Shown here in pieces: positions 51,998 through 61,621 of a stretch of DNA of 64,000 nucleotides. The notes under the pieces were generated by a model, which had not been told where the DNA came from, made no database searches, and was given only the letters and a program-made list of their open reading frames with translations. The DNA is from Streptomyces sp. TLI_105. Its GTDB lineage: Bacteria > Actinomycetota > Actinomycetes > Streptomycetales > Streptomycetaceae. The DNA is taken from assembly GCF_900105415.1 (NCBI RefSeq), contig NZ_FNSM01000001.1, positions 3,872,501 to 3,936,500 of the forward strand. The letters are read 5' to 3'. Made by a program: the position numbers and the translations under genes. Each line of letters opens with the position of its first letter. Within the stretch, counting starts at the first letter, position 1.

Positions 51998-52807
51998 TCA
52001 GCGGGCGGTCGCGGTCGCCGTGAAGCCCTCGCCGGAGGCGTCGGTGAGGGTCAGCGTTCGGTGGTTCAGCCGATAGGTCAGCGGGCCGTCGAGGAGCTCG
52101 TACAGCCGCGTCTCCAGGGTCATCTGCGGAGGCGTGCAGATCATCCGGGTCGTCGCCGCCGGGCCCTCGACGGTGAGGGTCCTGGCCTTCTCGTCGACGC
52201 GGACGGCCGCGGAGAAATTGTTGCAGCCCAGGTTTCCGGTGGCCCGGCCGTCGGCGCCGAGGACGATCCGCGCCTTGGTCCCGCTGCCGGCGGGCAGGGA
52301 GGACGCCGTGCCGCCCGAGACCAGCCCGTCGACCTTCCAGGTGGTGCCCCGCAGCGGGACCTCCTCCTCGGCCGTCAGCTCCACGCTGTTGCGCCCGTCG
52401 GCGGAGGCGAGCCGCAGGCCGTCGCCCTTCGTCGTCCCCTTCAGCGCGCCCGAGAAGACCTTGAGGAACTCCGTCTCGAAGCGCCCCCGGTCGCCGGAGC
52501 AGGCCATGCCGGTCACCTCGGTCGGGCCGACGGTGAGGGTGTCGCCCCGGACCTGGACACGGGCGCCGAAGGTGTTGCAGCCGCCGTTCCCCCCGGCGTC
52601 GCCGTCCTTCTCGAAGTCGACGTGCGCGCCGCCGGGCGCGACGGACCTGACGCCGTCGACCGTGACGGCGTCGACCGTCCAGTGCGTGCCGGCGACCGGC
52701 AGGTCGGGCTCTCCCGCGCCCGCGCCGCTCCCCGCCCCTCCTTCCGTACCGCAGGCGGTGAGCAGAAGGAGGGGGACCAGGACGACGAGTGCGCGTGGCT
52801 TCGACAT
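51998..52807 (-). CDS. META-domain lipoprotein
   Basis: A 269-residue lipoprotein with lipobox LTAC (Cys19). Two META (DUF306) domains follow, each with the pattern GTHW or GTTW at the start and GCNTF or GCNNF in the middle (about residues 40-140 and 150-265). Related HslJ proteins are heat- or stress-linked outer proteins. The function in Streptomyces is unknown. The final residues are ATATAR. Confidence 0.85.
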   Translation of the reverse strand: MSKPRALVVLVPLLLLTACGTEGGAGSGAGAGEPDLPVAGTHWTVDAVTVDGVRSVAPGGAHVDFEKDGDAGGNGGCNTFGARVQVRGDTLTVGPTEVTGMACSGDRGRFETEFLKVFSGALKGTTKGDGLRLASADGRNSVELTAEEEVPLRGTTWKVDGLVSGGTASSLPAGSGTKARIVLGADGRATGNLGCNNFSAAVRVDEKARTLTVEGPAATTRMICTPPQMTLETRLYELLDGPLTYRLNHRTLTLTDASGEGFTATATAR

Positions 52808-52846
52808 GCCGATGGGACGGACCGGCCCGCCGTACGGTTCCGGGGT

Positions 52847-53635
52847 CTAGCCCATGAGGGGCAGGAGGTCGTTCAGATCCGCCCGCTCGCCGCTCGCGCC
52901 GACATGGGCCGCGTCCCGTTCCACCGCCCACTCCGTACGGCCCGTCGCGAGCCTGATCCAGGTCAGCGGGTCCGTCTCCACCACGTTCGGCGGGGTGCCC
53001 CGGGTGTGCCGGGGGCCCTCCACGCACTGCACCACCGCGTACGGCGGGATCCGCACCTCGACCGCCCCGCCCGGCGCCTTCGCCGCGAGCGCGTCGGCGA
53101 GCAGCCGGGTGCAGGCGGCGAGCGCCTGACGGTCGTACGGGACGTCGGCGCCGGTCGCCGCGTTCAGGTCGTCGGTGTGGACGACGAGTTCGACGGTGCG
53201 GGTCACGAGGAAGTCTCCGAGCCGCATCGCTCCGAAGCGGGTCGGGACGAGCCGCTCGTCGGAGGCGGCCGCGATCGCCTCCTCGTACCGCGCGAGGGTC
53301 TCCGCGTACAGCGCCGACAGGTCGCCCGTGTCGATCGCCCGGGTGTCCTCGTCGATGCTCCCCGCCTCCGTCGCCGTGGCCGACGGCCAGTCCACCAGGG
53401 CGAGTTCCCGCCGCTCCGGCTCGGGCTCGGCGAGCTTCCGGGACAGGGAGGCGAGCACCATCGTCAGGTGCGCCGCCAGGTCCCGTACCGTCCACTCCCC
53501 CAGCCGGGTCGGCCCGTCCAGCTGCTCGGGCGTGAGCGCGGTCACCGCCTCCCGGACGTGCCCGAACTGGGCGAGCACGGCGGCGCGGGTCTTGGCGGTG
53601 TCGTAACTGCGGGCACGCTTCTTGGCGGGTGGCAT
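52847..53635 (-). CDS. DinB-like mycothiol-dependent maleylpyruvate isomerase family protein
   Basis: A 262-residue protein of the DinB/MDMPI superfamily. The opening LAQFGHVREAVTALTPEQLDGPTRLGEWTVRDLAAHLTM carries the first metal histidine, and VELVVHTDDLNAA the second metal-binding stretch. A C-terminal SCP2-like part follows. Members often conjugate or remove mycothiol; the substrate is unknown. The ATG lies only 12 bp from an inverted-repeat element, which must affect its promoter or leader. Confidence 0.82.
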   Translation of the reverse strand: MPPAKKRARSYDTAKTRAAVLAQFGHVREAVTALTPEQLDGPTRLGEWTVRDLAAHLTMVLASLSRKLAEPEPERRELALVDWPSATATEAGSIDEDTRAIDTGDLSALYAETLARYEEAIAAASDERLVPTRFGAMRLGDFLVTRTVELVVHTDDLNAATGADVPYDRQALAACTRLLADALAAKAPGGAVEVRIPPYAVVQCVEGPRHTRGTPPNVVETDPLTWIRLATGRTEWAVERDAAHVGASGERADLNDLLPLMG

Positions 53636-53647
53636 GGCCTGAGGGTA

Positions 53648-53839
53648 GGGGGTGCCTCGTCGATCAGGCCGGATCGGGGAGCGGCGTCCGGTGCCTGGGA
53701 CCTCCCGGGCCCGCCGGGGCCGAGCGGACGGATCGCGAGGCGGAGGAGGGAGTCGTGGCGGAGCCGTGCCGGCCGACGACGACGCGGCGAGGCGCGGTGC
53801 CGGGCGCCGCGAGCCCGGCCTGATCGACAAGGCACCCCC
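53648..53839. repeat. MITE-like inverted-repeat element, copy 2
   Basis: The 192-bp element has 25-bp inverted ends (GGGGGTGCCTCGTCGATCAG at 53648; the far end at 53815-53839 differs at one base). Its interior shares long blocks with the element at 21066, near the left end GGCGTCCGGTGC and near the right end GCGGCGAGGCGC. It encodes nothing and fills most of the divergent gap between the DinB-like and SnoaL-like genes. Confidence 0.7.
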
Positions 53840-53895
53840 CAGCCCCGAGACTGGAAGGAACGGAGCCAAACGCAGCGAAAGCAGGCGACGGGACC

Positions 53896-54306
53896 ATGAC
53901 CCACCACGAACACCCCCACGCCGCACTGGTGCGCCGGGGCTACGAAGCTTTCAGCAACGGTGACATGGAGACGCTGGGCTCCATGATGACCAGCGACTGC
54001 ACCCACCACGTGCCCGGCGAGAGCCAGATATCCGGGCACTACAAAGGGCGGGACAACGTCCTCGGCGGCTACTACCGGATGCTCGGCGAGCTGAGCGGCG
54101 ACACCATGCGCGTCGAGCTCAAGGGCGTCTACGTGGACGGCCGCGGCCACGCCATCGCCACGCACCGGTTCTTCGCCGAGCGCGGCGACCGTGGCATCGA
54201 GATGGACGGCGGCCTCTTCTTCACCCTCGTCGGCGACAAGATCTCCGACATCGACGAGTGCGTCGCCGACATCACGGAGACGGACTCCTTCTGGGGCACC
54301 GGCTGA
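53896..54306 (+). CDS. SnoaL/NTF2-like protein
   Basis: A 136-residue single-domain protein of the SnoaL/ketosteroid-isomerase-like fold: ALVRRGYEAFSNGDMETLGSMM followed by HVPGESQISGHYKGRDNVLGGYY. Such proteins bind small hydrophobic ligands or act as isomerases or hydrolases; the substrate is unknown. The ribosome site is weak. The inverted-repeat element ends 56 bp upstream, so the native promoter may have been displaced. Confidence 0.8.
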   Translation: MTHHEHPHAALVRRGYEAFSNGDMETLGSMMTSDCTHHVPGESQISGHYKGRDNVLGGYYRMLGELSGDTMRVELKGVYVDGRGHAIATHRFFAERGDRGIEMDGGLFFTLVGDKISDIDECVADITETDSFWGTG

Positions 54307-54332
54307 CCGCCTGCCGGGCACCGACCGACAGC

Positions 54333-54367
54333 ACGGAGCCCCCGCCCTTCCCGGGCGGGGGCTCCGT
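54333..54367. terminator. Bidirectional terminator between the SnoaL-like gene and purL
   Basis: A perfect 15-bp stem (ACGGAGCCCCCGCCC) with a TTCCC loop lies between two convergent genes. Confidence 0.8.
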
Positions 54368-54390
54368 TCCGTACGGGATCGATCCGCGGA

Positions 54391-56639
<2,249 letters not shown>

Positions 56640-56640
<1 letters not shown>

Positions 56641-57320
56641 CAGGCGTTGACCAGCTTCTTGAGGATCGAGGTGAAGAAACCGAGGCCGTCCGTCTTGCCG
56701 GTGCCGACCAGCGGCTCGACGGCGTGCTCCGGGTGCGGCATGAGGCCGACCACGTTGCCCGCGGCGTTGGTGATGCCCGCGATGTCACGCAGCGAGCCGT
56801 TGGGGTTCACGTCCAGGTAGCGGAAGGCGACCCGCCCCTCGGCCTCCAGCTCGTCGAGCGTGCGCTCGTCGGCGACGTAACGGCCGTCCATGTTCTTGAG
56901 CGGGACCTCGATCTCCTGGCCCCGGGTGTAGTCCGAGGTCCAGGCGGTCTCCGCGTTCTCCACCCGGAGCTTCTGGTCGCGGCAGATGAAGTGGAGGTGG
57001 TTGTTGCGCAGCATCGCGCCCGGCAGCAGATGGGCCTCGGTGAGGATCTGGAAGCCGTTGCAGATGCCGAGGACGGGCATGCCCGCCTTCGCCTGCTCGA
57101 TGATCGTCTCCATCACCGGCGAGAAGCGGGAGATGGCTCCGGCCCGCAGGTAGTCGCCGTAGGAGAAGCCGCCGGCCAGGACCACGGCGTCGACCTGCTT
57201 GAGGTCCTTGTCGCGGTGCCAGAGCGATACGGGCTCGGCGCCCGCGAGGCGGGCGGCACGCAGCGCGTCCTGGTCGTCGAGCGTTCCGGGGAACGTGACG
57301 ACGCCGATGCGTGCGGTCAC
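56640..57320 (-). CDS. purQ: FGAM synthase glutaminase subunit
   Basis: A 226-residue class I glutaminase with nucleophile cysteine in VLGICNGFQ and the HPEHAVEP histidine-glutamate pair. It hydrolyses glutamine and passes ammonia to PurL. Its GTG start overlaps the purS stop by four bases. Confidence 0.95.
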
Positions 57321-57562
57321 GACTCCACCTTCACGACGAAGTCTTCGATCACGGTGTTGGCAAGGAAGGTTTCGGCCATCTCATGGATGCGGGCGAGGGC
57401 GGCGTCGTCGACCGGTCCCTCCACCTCCAGCTCGAAGCGCTTCCCCTGACGGACGTCGGCGATTCCGGCGAATCCCAGGCGGGGCAGTGCACGCTGCACC
57501 GCCTGCCCCTGAGGGTCGAGGATCTCCGGCTTGAGCATGACGTCGACTACGACGCGTGCCAC
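57317..57562 (-). CDS. purS: FGAM synthase subunit PurS
   Basis: An 81-residue protein ([20 protein letters not shown]) that bridges PurL and PurQ in the four-chain complex of Gram-positives. The second of two in-frame GTG codons (57562) was chosen because GGGAG stands at suitable distance; 57568 is the alternative. It is the first gene of the purSQL operon. Confidence 0.92.
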   Translation of the reverse strand: MARVVVDVMLKPEILDPQGQAVQRALPRLGFAGIADVRQGKRFELEVEGPVDDAALARIHEMAETFLANTVIEDFVVKVES

Positions 57563-57927
57563 TGGCACTCCCGGTGGTGTGTTGCGTGGGCGGTTCCCTC
57601 AGCGTACCTGCCTCCAAATTCTACGCGGGTAGAGATCTGAAGGATCCTACAAAAGCCCGGTTCGGAGCGGCGTGCGTCACACGAACAGCACCTGAACCCC
57701 GGGCACACGCTCCGCACAAAATTCGAGCGAAATATTGCGGACCGCATTGCGCCGGGACACGCTGAAACAATTGACGGGGCTTCACAATGCGACGTCCACC
57801 GCTGTACAAAGGAATCCAGAAGAAAGCAGCATTGTCCCGGCACAGCCGTAAGGTCGGCATCGCCGCACGTCAGGGGCGCCACAAGCGTCCTCACGACGGC
57901 GGCGGCCGCAGGAAAGGACCGATATCC
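57563..57927. other. Divergent purS/lsr2 control region (365 bp)
   Basis: It is more AT-rich than its surroundings and must hold promoters for both directions. A plus-strand -35-like TTGACG at 57771 and minus-strand TAGAAT and TACGCT hexamers are visible, but no pair has fully convincing spacing. No further gene is supported. Confidence 0.4.
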
Positions 57928-58269
57928 GTGGCTCAGCGTGTGGTGGTCACTCTCTCCGACGACATCGACGGCGGAGAAGCGGCTGAAACGGTCGCGTTCG
58001 GCCTGGACGGGAAGATGTACGAGATCGACCTGAATGCTGCCAATGCAAAGAAACTCCGCAAGGCCCTCGCGCCCTACCTCGCCGCCGGCCGCAAGCTGCC
58101 GGCCCGTGGGGCGGCCGGCCGGAGCGCCCCGGCCGCCTCGTACACCCACACCGCCCTCGCCCCCGACCCGGCGGCGGTCCGCGCCTGGGCCCAGTCCAAC
58201 AAGATGGACGTCCCGGCCCGCGGACGGATCCCGAAGCGCGTCTACGAGGCCTTCCGCGCGGCGAGCTGA
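57928..58269 (+). CDS. lsr2: Lsr2 family nucleoid-associated protein
   Basis: A 113-residue Lsr2. The N-terminal dimerisation part (AQRVVVTLSDDIDGGEAAETVAFGLDG) and the C-terminal DNA-binding part with the AT-hook-like RGR (VPARGRIPKRVYEAF) are clear. Lsr2 binds AT-rich DNA and silences foreign and specialised-metabolite genes. Streptomyces usually has two paralogues; position suggests this is the LsrL-type copy, which is inference. The GTG at 57928 follows GGAAAGGA. Confidence 0.92.
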   Translation: MAQRVVVTLSDDIDGGEAAETVAFGLDGKMYEIDLNAANAKKLRKALAPYLAAGRKLPARGAAGRSAPAASYTHTALAPDPAAVRAWAQSNKMDVPARGRIPKRVYEAFRAAS

Positions 58270-58330
58270 GCGGGGGCCACGGGGGTGAGCCCGGCCGGGG
58301 AGCCGGCGACGGGCCTCGGCCGGAGCCGAT

Positions 58331-58361
58331 TTGCATGACACCCCCCATGATCCGGTAGAGT
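58331..58361 (+). promoter_or_regulatory. Promoter of tRNA-Gly(TCC)
   Basis: TTGCAT (58331-58336) and TAGAGT (58356-58361) are 19 bp apart. The two tRNA-Gly(GCC) genes that follow have the same geometry (TTACCG/TAGAGT at 58496-58526 and TGTCAC/TATAGT at 58722-58752). Confidence 0.5.
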
Positions 58362-58410
58362 CTGGATCACGCCGAGGGGCGAGGCCGAAAAGCCGAGTCC
58401 CCAGCAGCGT

Positions 58411-58482
58411 GCGGGTGTAGTTCAGTAGCAGAACAGCCCCCTTCCAGGGGGAAGGCGCAGTGTGCAATCCCTGTCACCCGCT
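58411..58482 (+). tRNA. tRNA-Gly (TCC), atypical D and T arms
   Basis: A 72-nt tRNA with acceptor stem GCGGGTG/CACCCGC and anticodon TCC in CTTCCAG. The D-loop is AGTAGCA, so the invariant G18 is replaced. The T-loop region reads GTGCAATC instead of GTTCRANNC, so T55 is replaced by G and the T-stem pairs poorly. These changes remove the G18-Psi55 elbow contact. The same kind of change marks glycyl-tRNAs of staphylococci reserved for cell-wall bridges. Confidence 0.85.
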
Positions 58483-58565
58483 CTGCGAGATCGCGTTACC
58501 GACCACTCCGGTGGATCAGGTAGAGTGGTGCTCGCACCGAGCGGCGAAAGCCGACCGGTAGCAAT

Positions 58566-58638
58566 GCGGACGTGGCTCAGTTGGTAGAGCATCACCTTGC
58601 CAAGGTGAGGGTCGCGAGTTCGAATCTCGTCGTCCGCT
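58566..58638 (+). tRNA. tRNA-Gly (GCC), copy 1
   Basis: A 73-nt canonical tRNA beginning GCGGACGTGGCTCAG, with anticodon GCC in CTTGCCAA and T-loop TTCGAAT. Confidence 0.93.
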
Positions 58639-58648
58639 CAGGGAGTAC

Positions 58649-58680
58649 GAAGGCCCCGGTTCTCAGGAACCGGGGCCTTC
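58649..58680 (+). terminator. Terminator after tRNA-Gly(GCC) copy 1
   Basis: A perfect 14-bp stem (GAAGGCCCCGGTTC) with a TCAG loop. Confidence 0.8.
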
Positions 58681-58773
58681 GTCGTGTTCCCGGAGAGTGT
58701 GAAGGGCCCCACACGGCGGTGTGTCACGGCCACCCGCGACGTTGGGTATAGTTAGCAGCGCGCTACGGCGCAT

Positions 58774-58846
58774 GCGGACGTGGCTCAGTTGGTAGAGCAT
58801 CACCTTGCCAAGGTGAGGGTCGCGAGTTCGAATCTCGTCGTCCGCT
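58774..58846 (+). tRNA. tRNA-Gly (GCC), copy 2
   Basis: The sequence is identical to copy 1 across all 73 nt. It has its own promoter (TGTCAC, 19 bp, TATAGT) and terminator. Confidence 0.93.
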
Positions 58847-58854
58847 CCATGAAG

Positions 58855-58883
58855 AAGCCCCCGGTCGAATCGACCGGGGGCTT
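58855..58883. terminator. Terminator between tRNA-Gly(GCC) copy 2 and purC
   Basis: A perfect 13-bp stem (AAGCCCCCGGTCG) with a 3-nt loop, followed by a T-rich stretch on the plus strand. It lies between convergent genes and may serve both. Confidence 0.75.
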
Positions 58884-58892
58884 TCTCGTTCC

Positions 58893-59804
58893 CTAGGACC
58901 AGGCCTGGCCGGTCAGGAGCTCGTACGCCTCGATGTACTTGGCGCGGGTCTTCTCCACGACCTCCGGCGGCAGGGCCGGCGGCGGCTGCTCGCTCTTGCG
59001 GTCCCAGCCGGAGGCCGGCGAGGTCAGCCAGTTCCGCACGATCTGCTTGTCGTACGAGGGCTGGGCGCGGCCCGGCTCCCACTCGGAGGCCGGCCAGAAG
59101 CGCGAGGAGTCCGGGGTGAGGACCTCGTCGGCGATGACCAGGCGGCCGCCCTCCGGGGTGCTCTCGAAGCCGAACTCGAACTTCGTGTCGGCCAGGATGA
59201 TCCCGCGGTCGCGGGCGATGTCCCGGGCCCGGGAGTAGACGGCGAGGGTCGTCTGGCGCAGCAGCGCGGCCGTCTCGGCGCCGACCTGGCGGGCGACCTC
59301 CTCGTACGACACGTTCTCGTCGTGGTCGCCGACGGCGGCCTTGGTCGCCGGGGTGAAGATCGGCGCGGGCAGCTCGGAGCCGTCGGTCAGTCCCTCGGGC
59401 AGCGCGAGACCGCAGACCGTGCGGGACTCGTCGTACTCCAGCAGACCGGAACCGGTGAGGTAGCCGCGGGCCACGCACTCGACCGGGACCATGTTCAGCG
59501 ACTTGCAGATGAGCGTGCGGCCCGCCCAGTCGGCGGGGGCGCCGGCCGGCAGGTCGGTGGAGAGCACGTGGTTCGGGACCAGGTCGACGAGCTTGTCGAA
59601 CCACCACAGGGAGAGCTGGGTGAGCACCCGGCCCTTGTCGGGGATCTCGGTGGGCAGCACCCAGTCATAGGCCGACATGCGGTCGCTCGCCACCATGACG
59701 AGGTCACCCGCCTCGTTCCGGTACAGGTCGCGGACCTTGCCCGTGTGGAGATGGGTCAGGCCCGGGACCTGGACGGGCTCGGGCTTTTCTACGAATCCGG
59801 ACAC
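58893..59804 (-). CDS. purC: SAICAR synthase
   Basis: A 303-residue enzyme that joins aspartate to CAIR with ATP. THLHTGKVRDLYR, the ASDRMSAYDWVLP loop, SLNMVPVECVARGYLTGSG and ILADTKFEFGF are diagnostic of the large-type PurC. The GTG at 59804 follows GGAGGAA. It stands alone, separated from the other pur genes by tRNAs. Confidence 0.95.
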   Translation of the reverse strand: MSGFVEKPEPVQVPGLTHLHTGKVRDLYRNEAGDLVMVASDRMSAYDWVLPTEIPDKGRVLTQLSLWWFDKLVDLVPNHVLSTDLPAGAPADWAGRTLICKSLNMVPVECVARGYLTGSGLLEYDESRTVCGLALPEGLTDGSELPAPIFTPATKAAVGDHDENVSYEEVARQVGAETAALLRQTTLAVYSRARDIARDRGIILADTKFEFGFESTPEGGRLVIADEVLTPDSSRFWPASEWEPGRAQPSYDKQIVRNWLTSPASGWDRKSEQPPPALPPEVVEKTRAKYIEAYELLTGQAWS

Positions 59805-59909
59805 GGTTCCTCCGCGTAGGTTGATCCAGGAGCGAGTCCGATTCTCTCGCACATCCGGGTGGCCCCGGCCGCCAGGACCTGTGACCCCCCGCTCAGTCCC
59901 CCTTGCCGC

Positions 59910-61370
59910 TCAGTCCCTCTTGCAGATCCGGTCGAGGAGGTTCGCGGTGGCGCGCTGGACCCGGGCGTCGACATGGCCCGGCCGGTCCAGCGCCGGCGAC
60001 CAGGCGAACGTGCCGGACGCGAAGACCCAGGCGCCGGACGGAGCCCGGTAGAGACTCGTCTCCTGGTGGCGCAGCGCCCCCTCGCCGTCCCGGTAGGGCG
60101 AGTGCGCGAGCAGGATGCGGCCCTGGTGCTCCGGCAGCGCCGTGCGCGGGAAGTAGCGGTCGGCCTCGCCCGCGACCAGGCCCGGGAGCTCGTCGCCGTC
60201 GCCCGCGCCGGTGGCCTCCCAGAGCCAGTGGTCGGCGTTCCGTACGACCAGCGGGGTCGGTTCGGGCACCCGGCCCGCGTACTGGATGCCGAGGAGCTGC
60301 TGCTCGGGCCGGTCGACCTCGCGCCAGAGCGCGGGACGGCCGGGGCCGCGCCGCTTGCGGCAGGTGAGGAGGCGGTCCGGCACCCCGGACGGCGAAGGGC
60401 CCAGCTCCACCTGCCAGTACATGGTGTTGGCGGAGAGGAAAACCAGCGAGGTGCCCTGGTCACGGGCGAGTTCGGCGGTCCGGCGCATCGGCGCCGACCA
60501 GTACTCGTCGTGGCCCGGGAAGACGAGGCCCCGGTAGCGGCTCGGGTCGACCCGCCCGGCGTGCAGGTCGCGGGTCTCCGCGTATGCCAGGTCGTAGCCG
60601 TAGCGCTCGGCCCAGCGGATGAAGTCGTAGGCGTGCCCGACGTGCAGGGGAAGTCCCGCGCCCGCGTACGGGCGGTCGAAGGAGACGGTGACGGCCGCCT
60701 CCTCCTCGCCGAGCAGCCGGCCCTCCTCGTCCCAGGCGTGGTAGAGGCTGGCGCCGGTGTGCCCGTCCTCCGGGTAGAGGTTGTACGCCTGCCAGGTCAC
60801 GTCCGGGAGGACGAGCAGCAGATCCGCCGGGTGGTTGTCCCGGACCGTGAACGGGATGTGCGAGCGGTAGCCGTCGACGGTGGTGAGGACGGCGACGTAC
60901 GCGCCGATCGACCAGTACGTGGGGACCTGCAGCCGCCAGGACTGCCACCAGTGGTGACAGGAGACCGTGCGGTCCGCGGTGAGCGGGGCCGGCTGGACGA
61001 TCCCGGAGAGACGCGGGCTCGTGGTGATCTTCGCGGCGCCGTCACCGCCGTAGTGCCCGATCCGATAGACGTCGACCGAGAATTGCTGCGGCGGGTCCAC
61101 GGTGATGTGGAAATCGATCGACTCGCCCGGCGCCACGGCCCCGTCCGACGCGAAGCCCTTGATCTGGCGCCGGACGTCGTCCGCCGTGCGCGGGCCGCCG
61201 CTGCCGCCCCGGGCCAGGATCTCGTCCGCGTACCAGGGGACCATCTGCCCGGTGTCGTCGAAGTAGTTCTCCGAGCCCCGCAGCCAGGGCAGCGGGCCCT
61301 GGCCGAAGGGATCGGAGACGGCGTGCGCGAGCGCACCCGACTCCCACCGTCTGATCTGCTCCGCCCCCAT
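59910..61370 (-). CDS. N,N-dimethylformamidase beta-subunit-like protein
   Basis: A 486-residue protein resembling the large subunit of dimethylformamidase: DVYRIGHYGGDGAAKI, SHIPFTVRD, YNLYPEDGHTGASLYHAW and the FPGHDEYWS segment, which lies in a ThuA/glutaminase-like fold. Its catalytic function in Streptomyces is not established. The ATG at 61370 follows GGGAGGGG. The upstream leader contains short tandem repeats. No signal peptide is evident. Confidence 0.8.
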   Translation of the reverse strand: MGAEQIRRWESGALAHAVSDPFGQGPLPWLRGSENYFDDTGQMVPWYADEILARGGSGGPRTADDVRRQIKGFASDGAVAPGESIDFHITVDPPQQFSVDVYRIGHYGGDGAAKITTSPRLSGIVQPAPLTADRTVSCHHWWQSWRLQVPTYWSIGAYVAVLTTVDGYRSHIPFTVRDNHPADLLLVLPDVTWQAYNLYPEDGHTGASLYHAWDEEGRLLGEEEAAVTVSFDRPYAGAGLPLHVGHAYDFIRWAERYGYDLAYAETRDLHAGRVDPSRYRGLVFPGHDEYWSAPMRRTAELARDQGTSLVFLSANTMYWQVELGPSPSGVPDRLLTCRKRRGPGRPALWREVDRPEQQLLGIQYAGRVPEPTPLVVRNADHWLWEATGAGDGDELPGLVAGEADRYFPRTALPEHQGRILLAHSPYRDGEGALRHQETSLYRAPSGAWVFASGTFAWSPALDRPGHVDARVQRATANLLDRICKRD

Positions 61371-61404
61371 GTGCGCCCCTCCCTCGACTCCCCCGGTCGG
61401 CCGG

Positions 61405-61484
61405 TCAGTGCCTGTTCGATGCCTGCTCGATGCTTGCTTCGGTGCTTGTTTCGGTGCTTGTTCGGTGCTTGTTTCGGTGCCTGC
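61405..61484. repeat. Seven tandem 11-12 bp repeats in the leader of the dimethylformamidase-like gene
   Basis: Units of the type TCGGTGCTTGTT begin at 61405, 61416, 61427, 61439, 61451, 61462 and 61474, with small changes between copies. They lie 35 bp upstream of the start codon of the minus-strand gene, so they would be in its leader or promoter. Confidence 0.75.
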
Positions 61485-61621
61485 TGATGTGTGCCGGTGG
61501 TTCGTGCCTCTGTCAGTGCCGGTCTCCAGCACATCACATAACGCACGCACTCCGTCACCGTTCGTCGTGAATTGACGAGAGTGGAAGCCGGGGCTCCGCC
61601 TGGGGCCCTTCCAGGAGGCCC

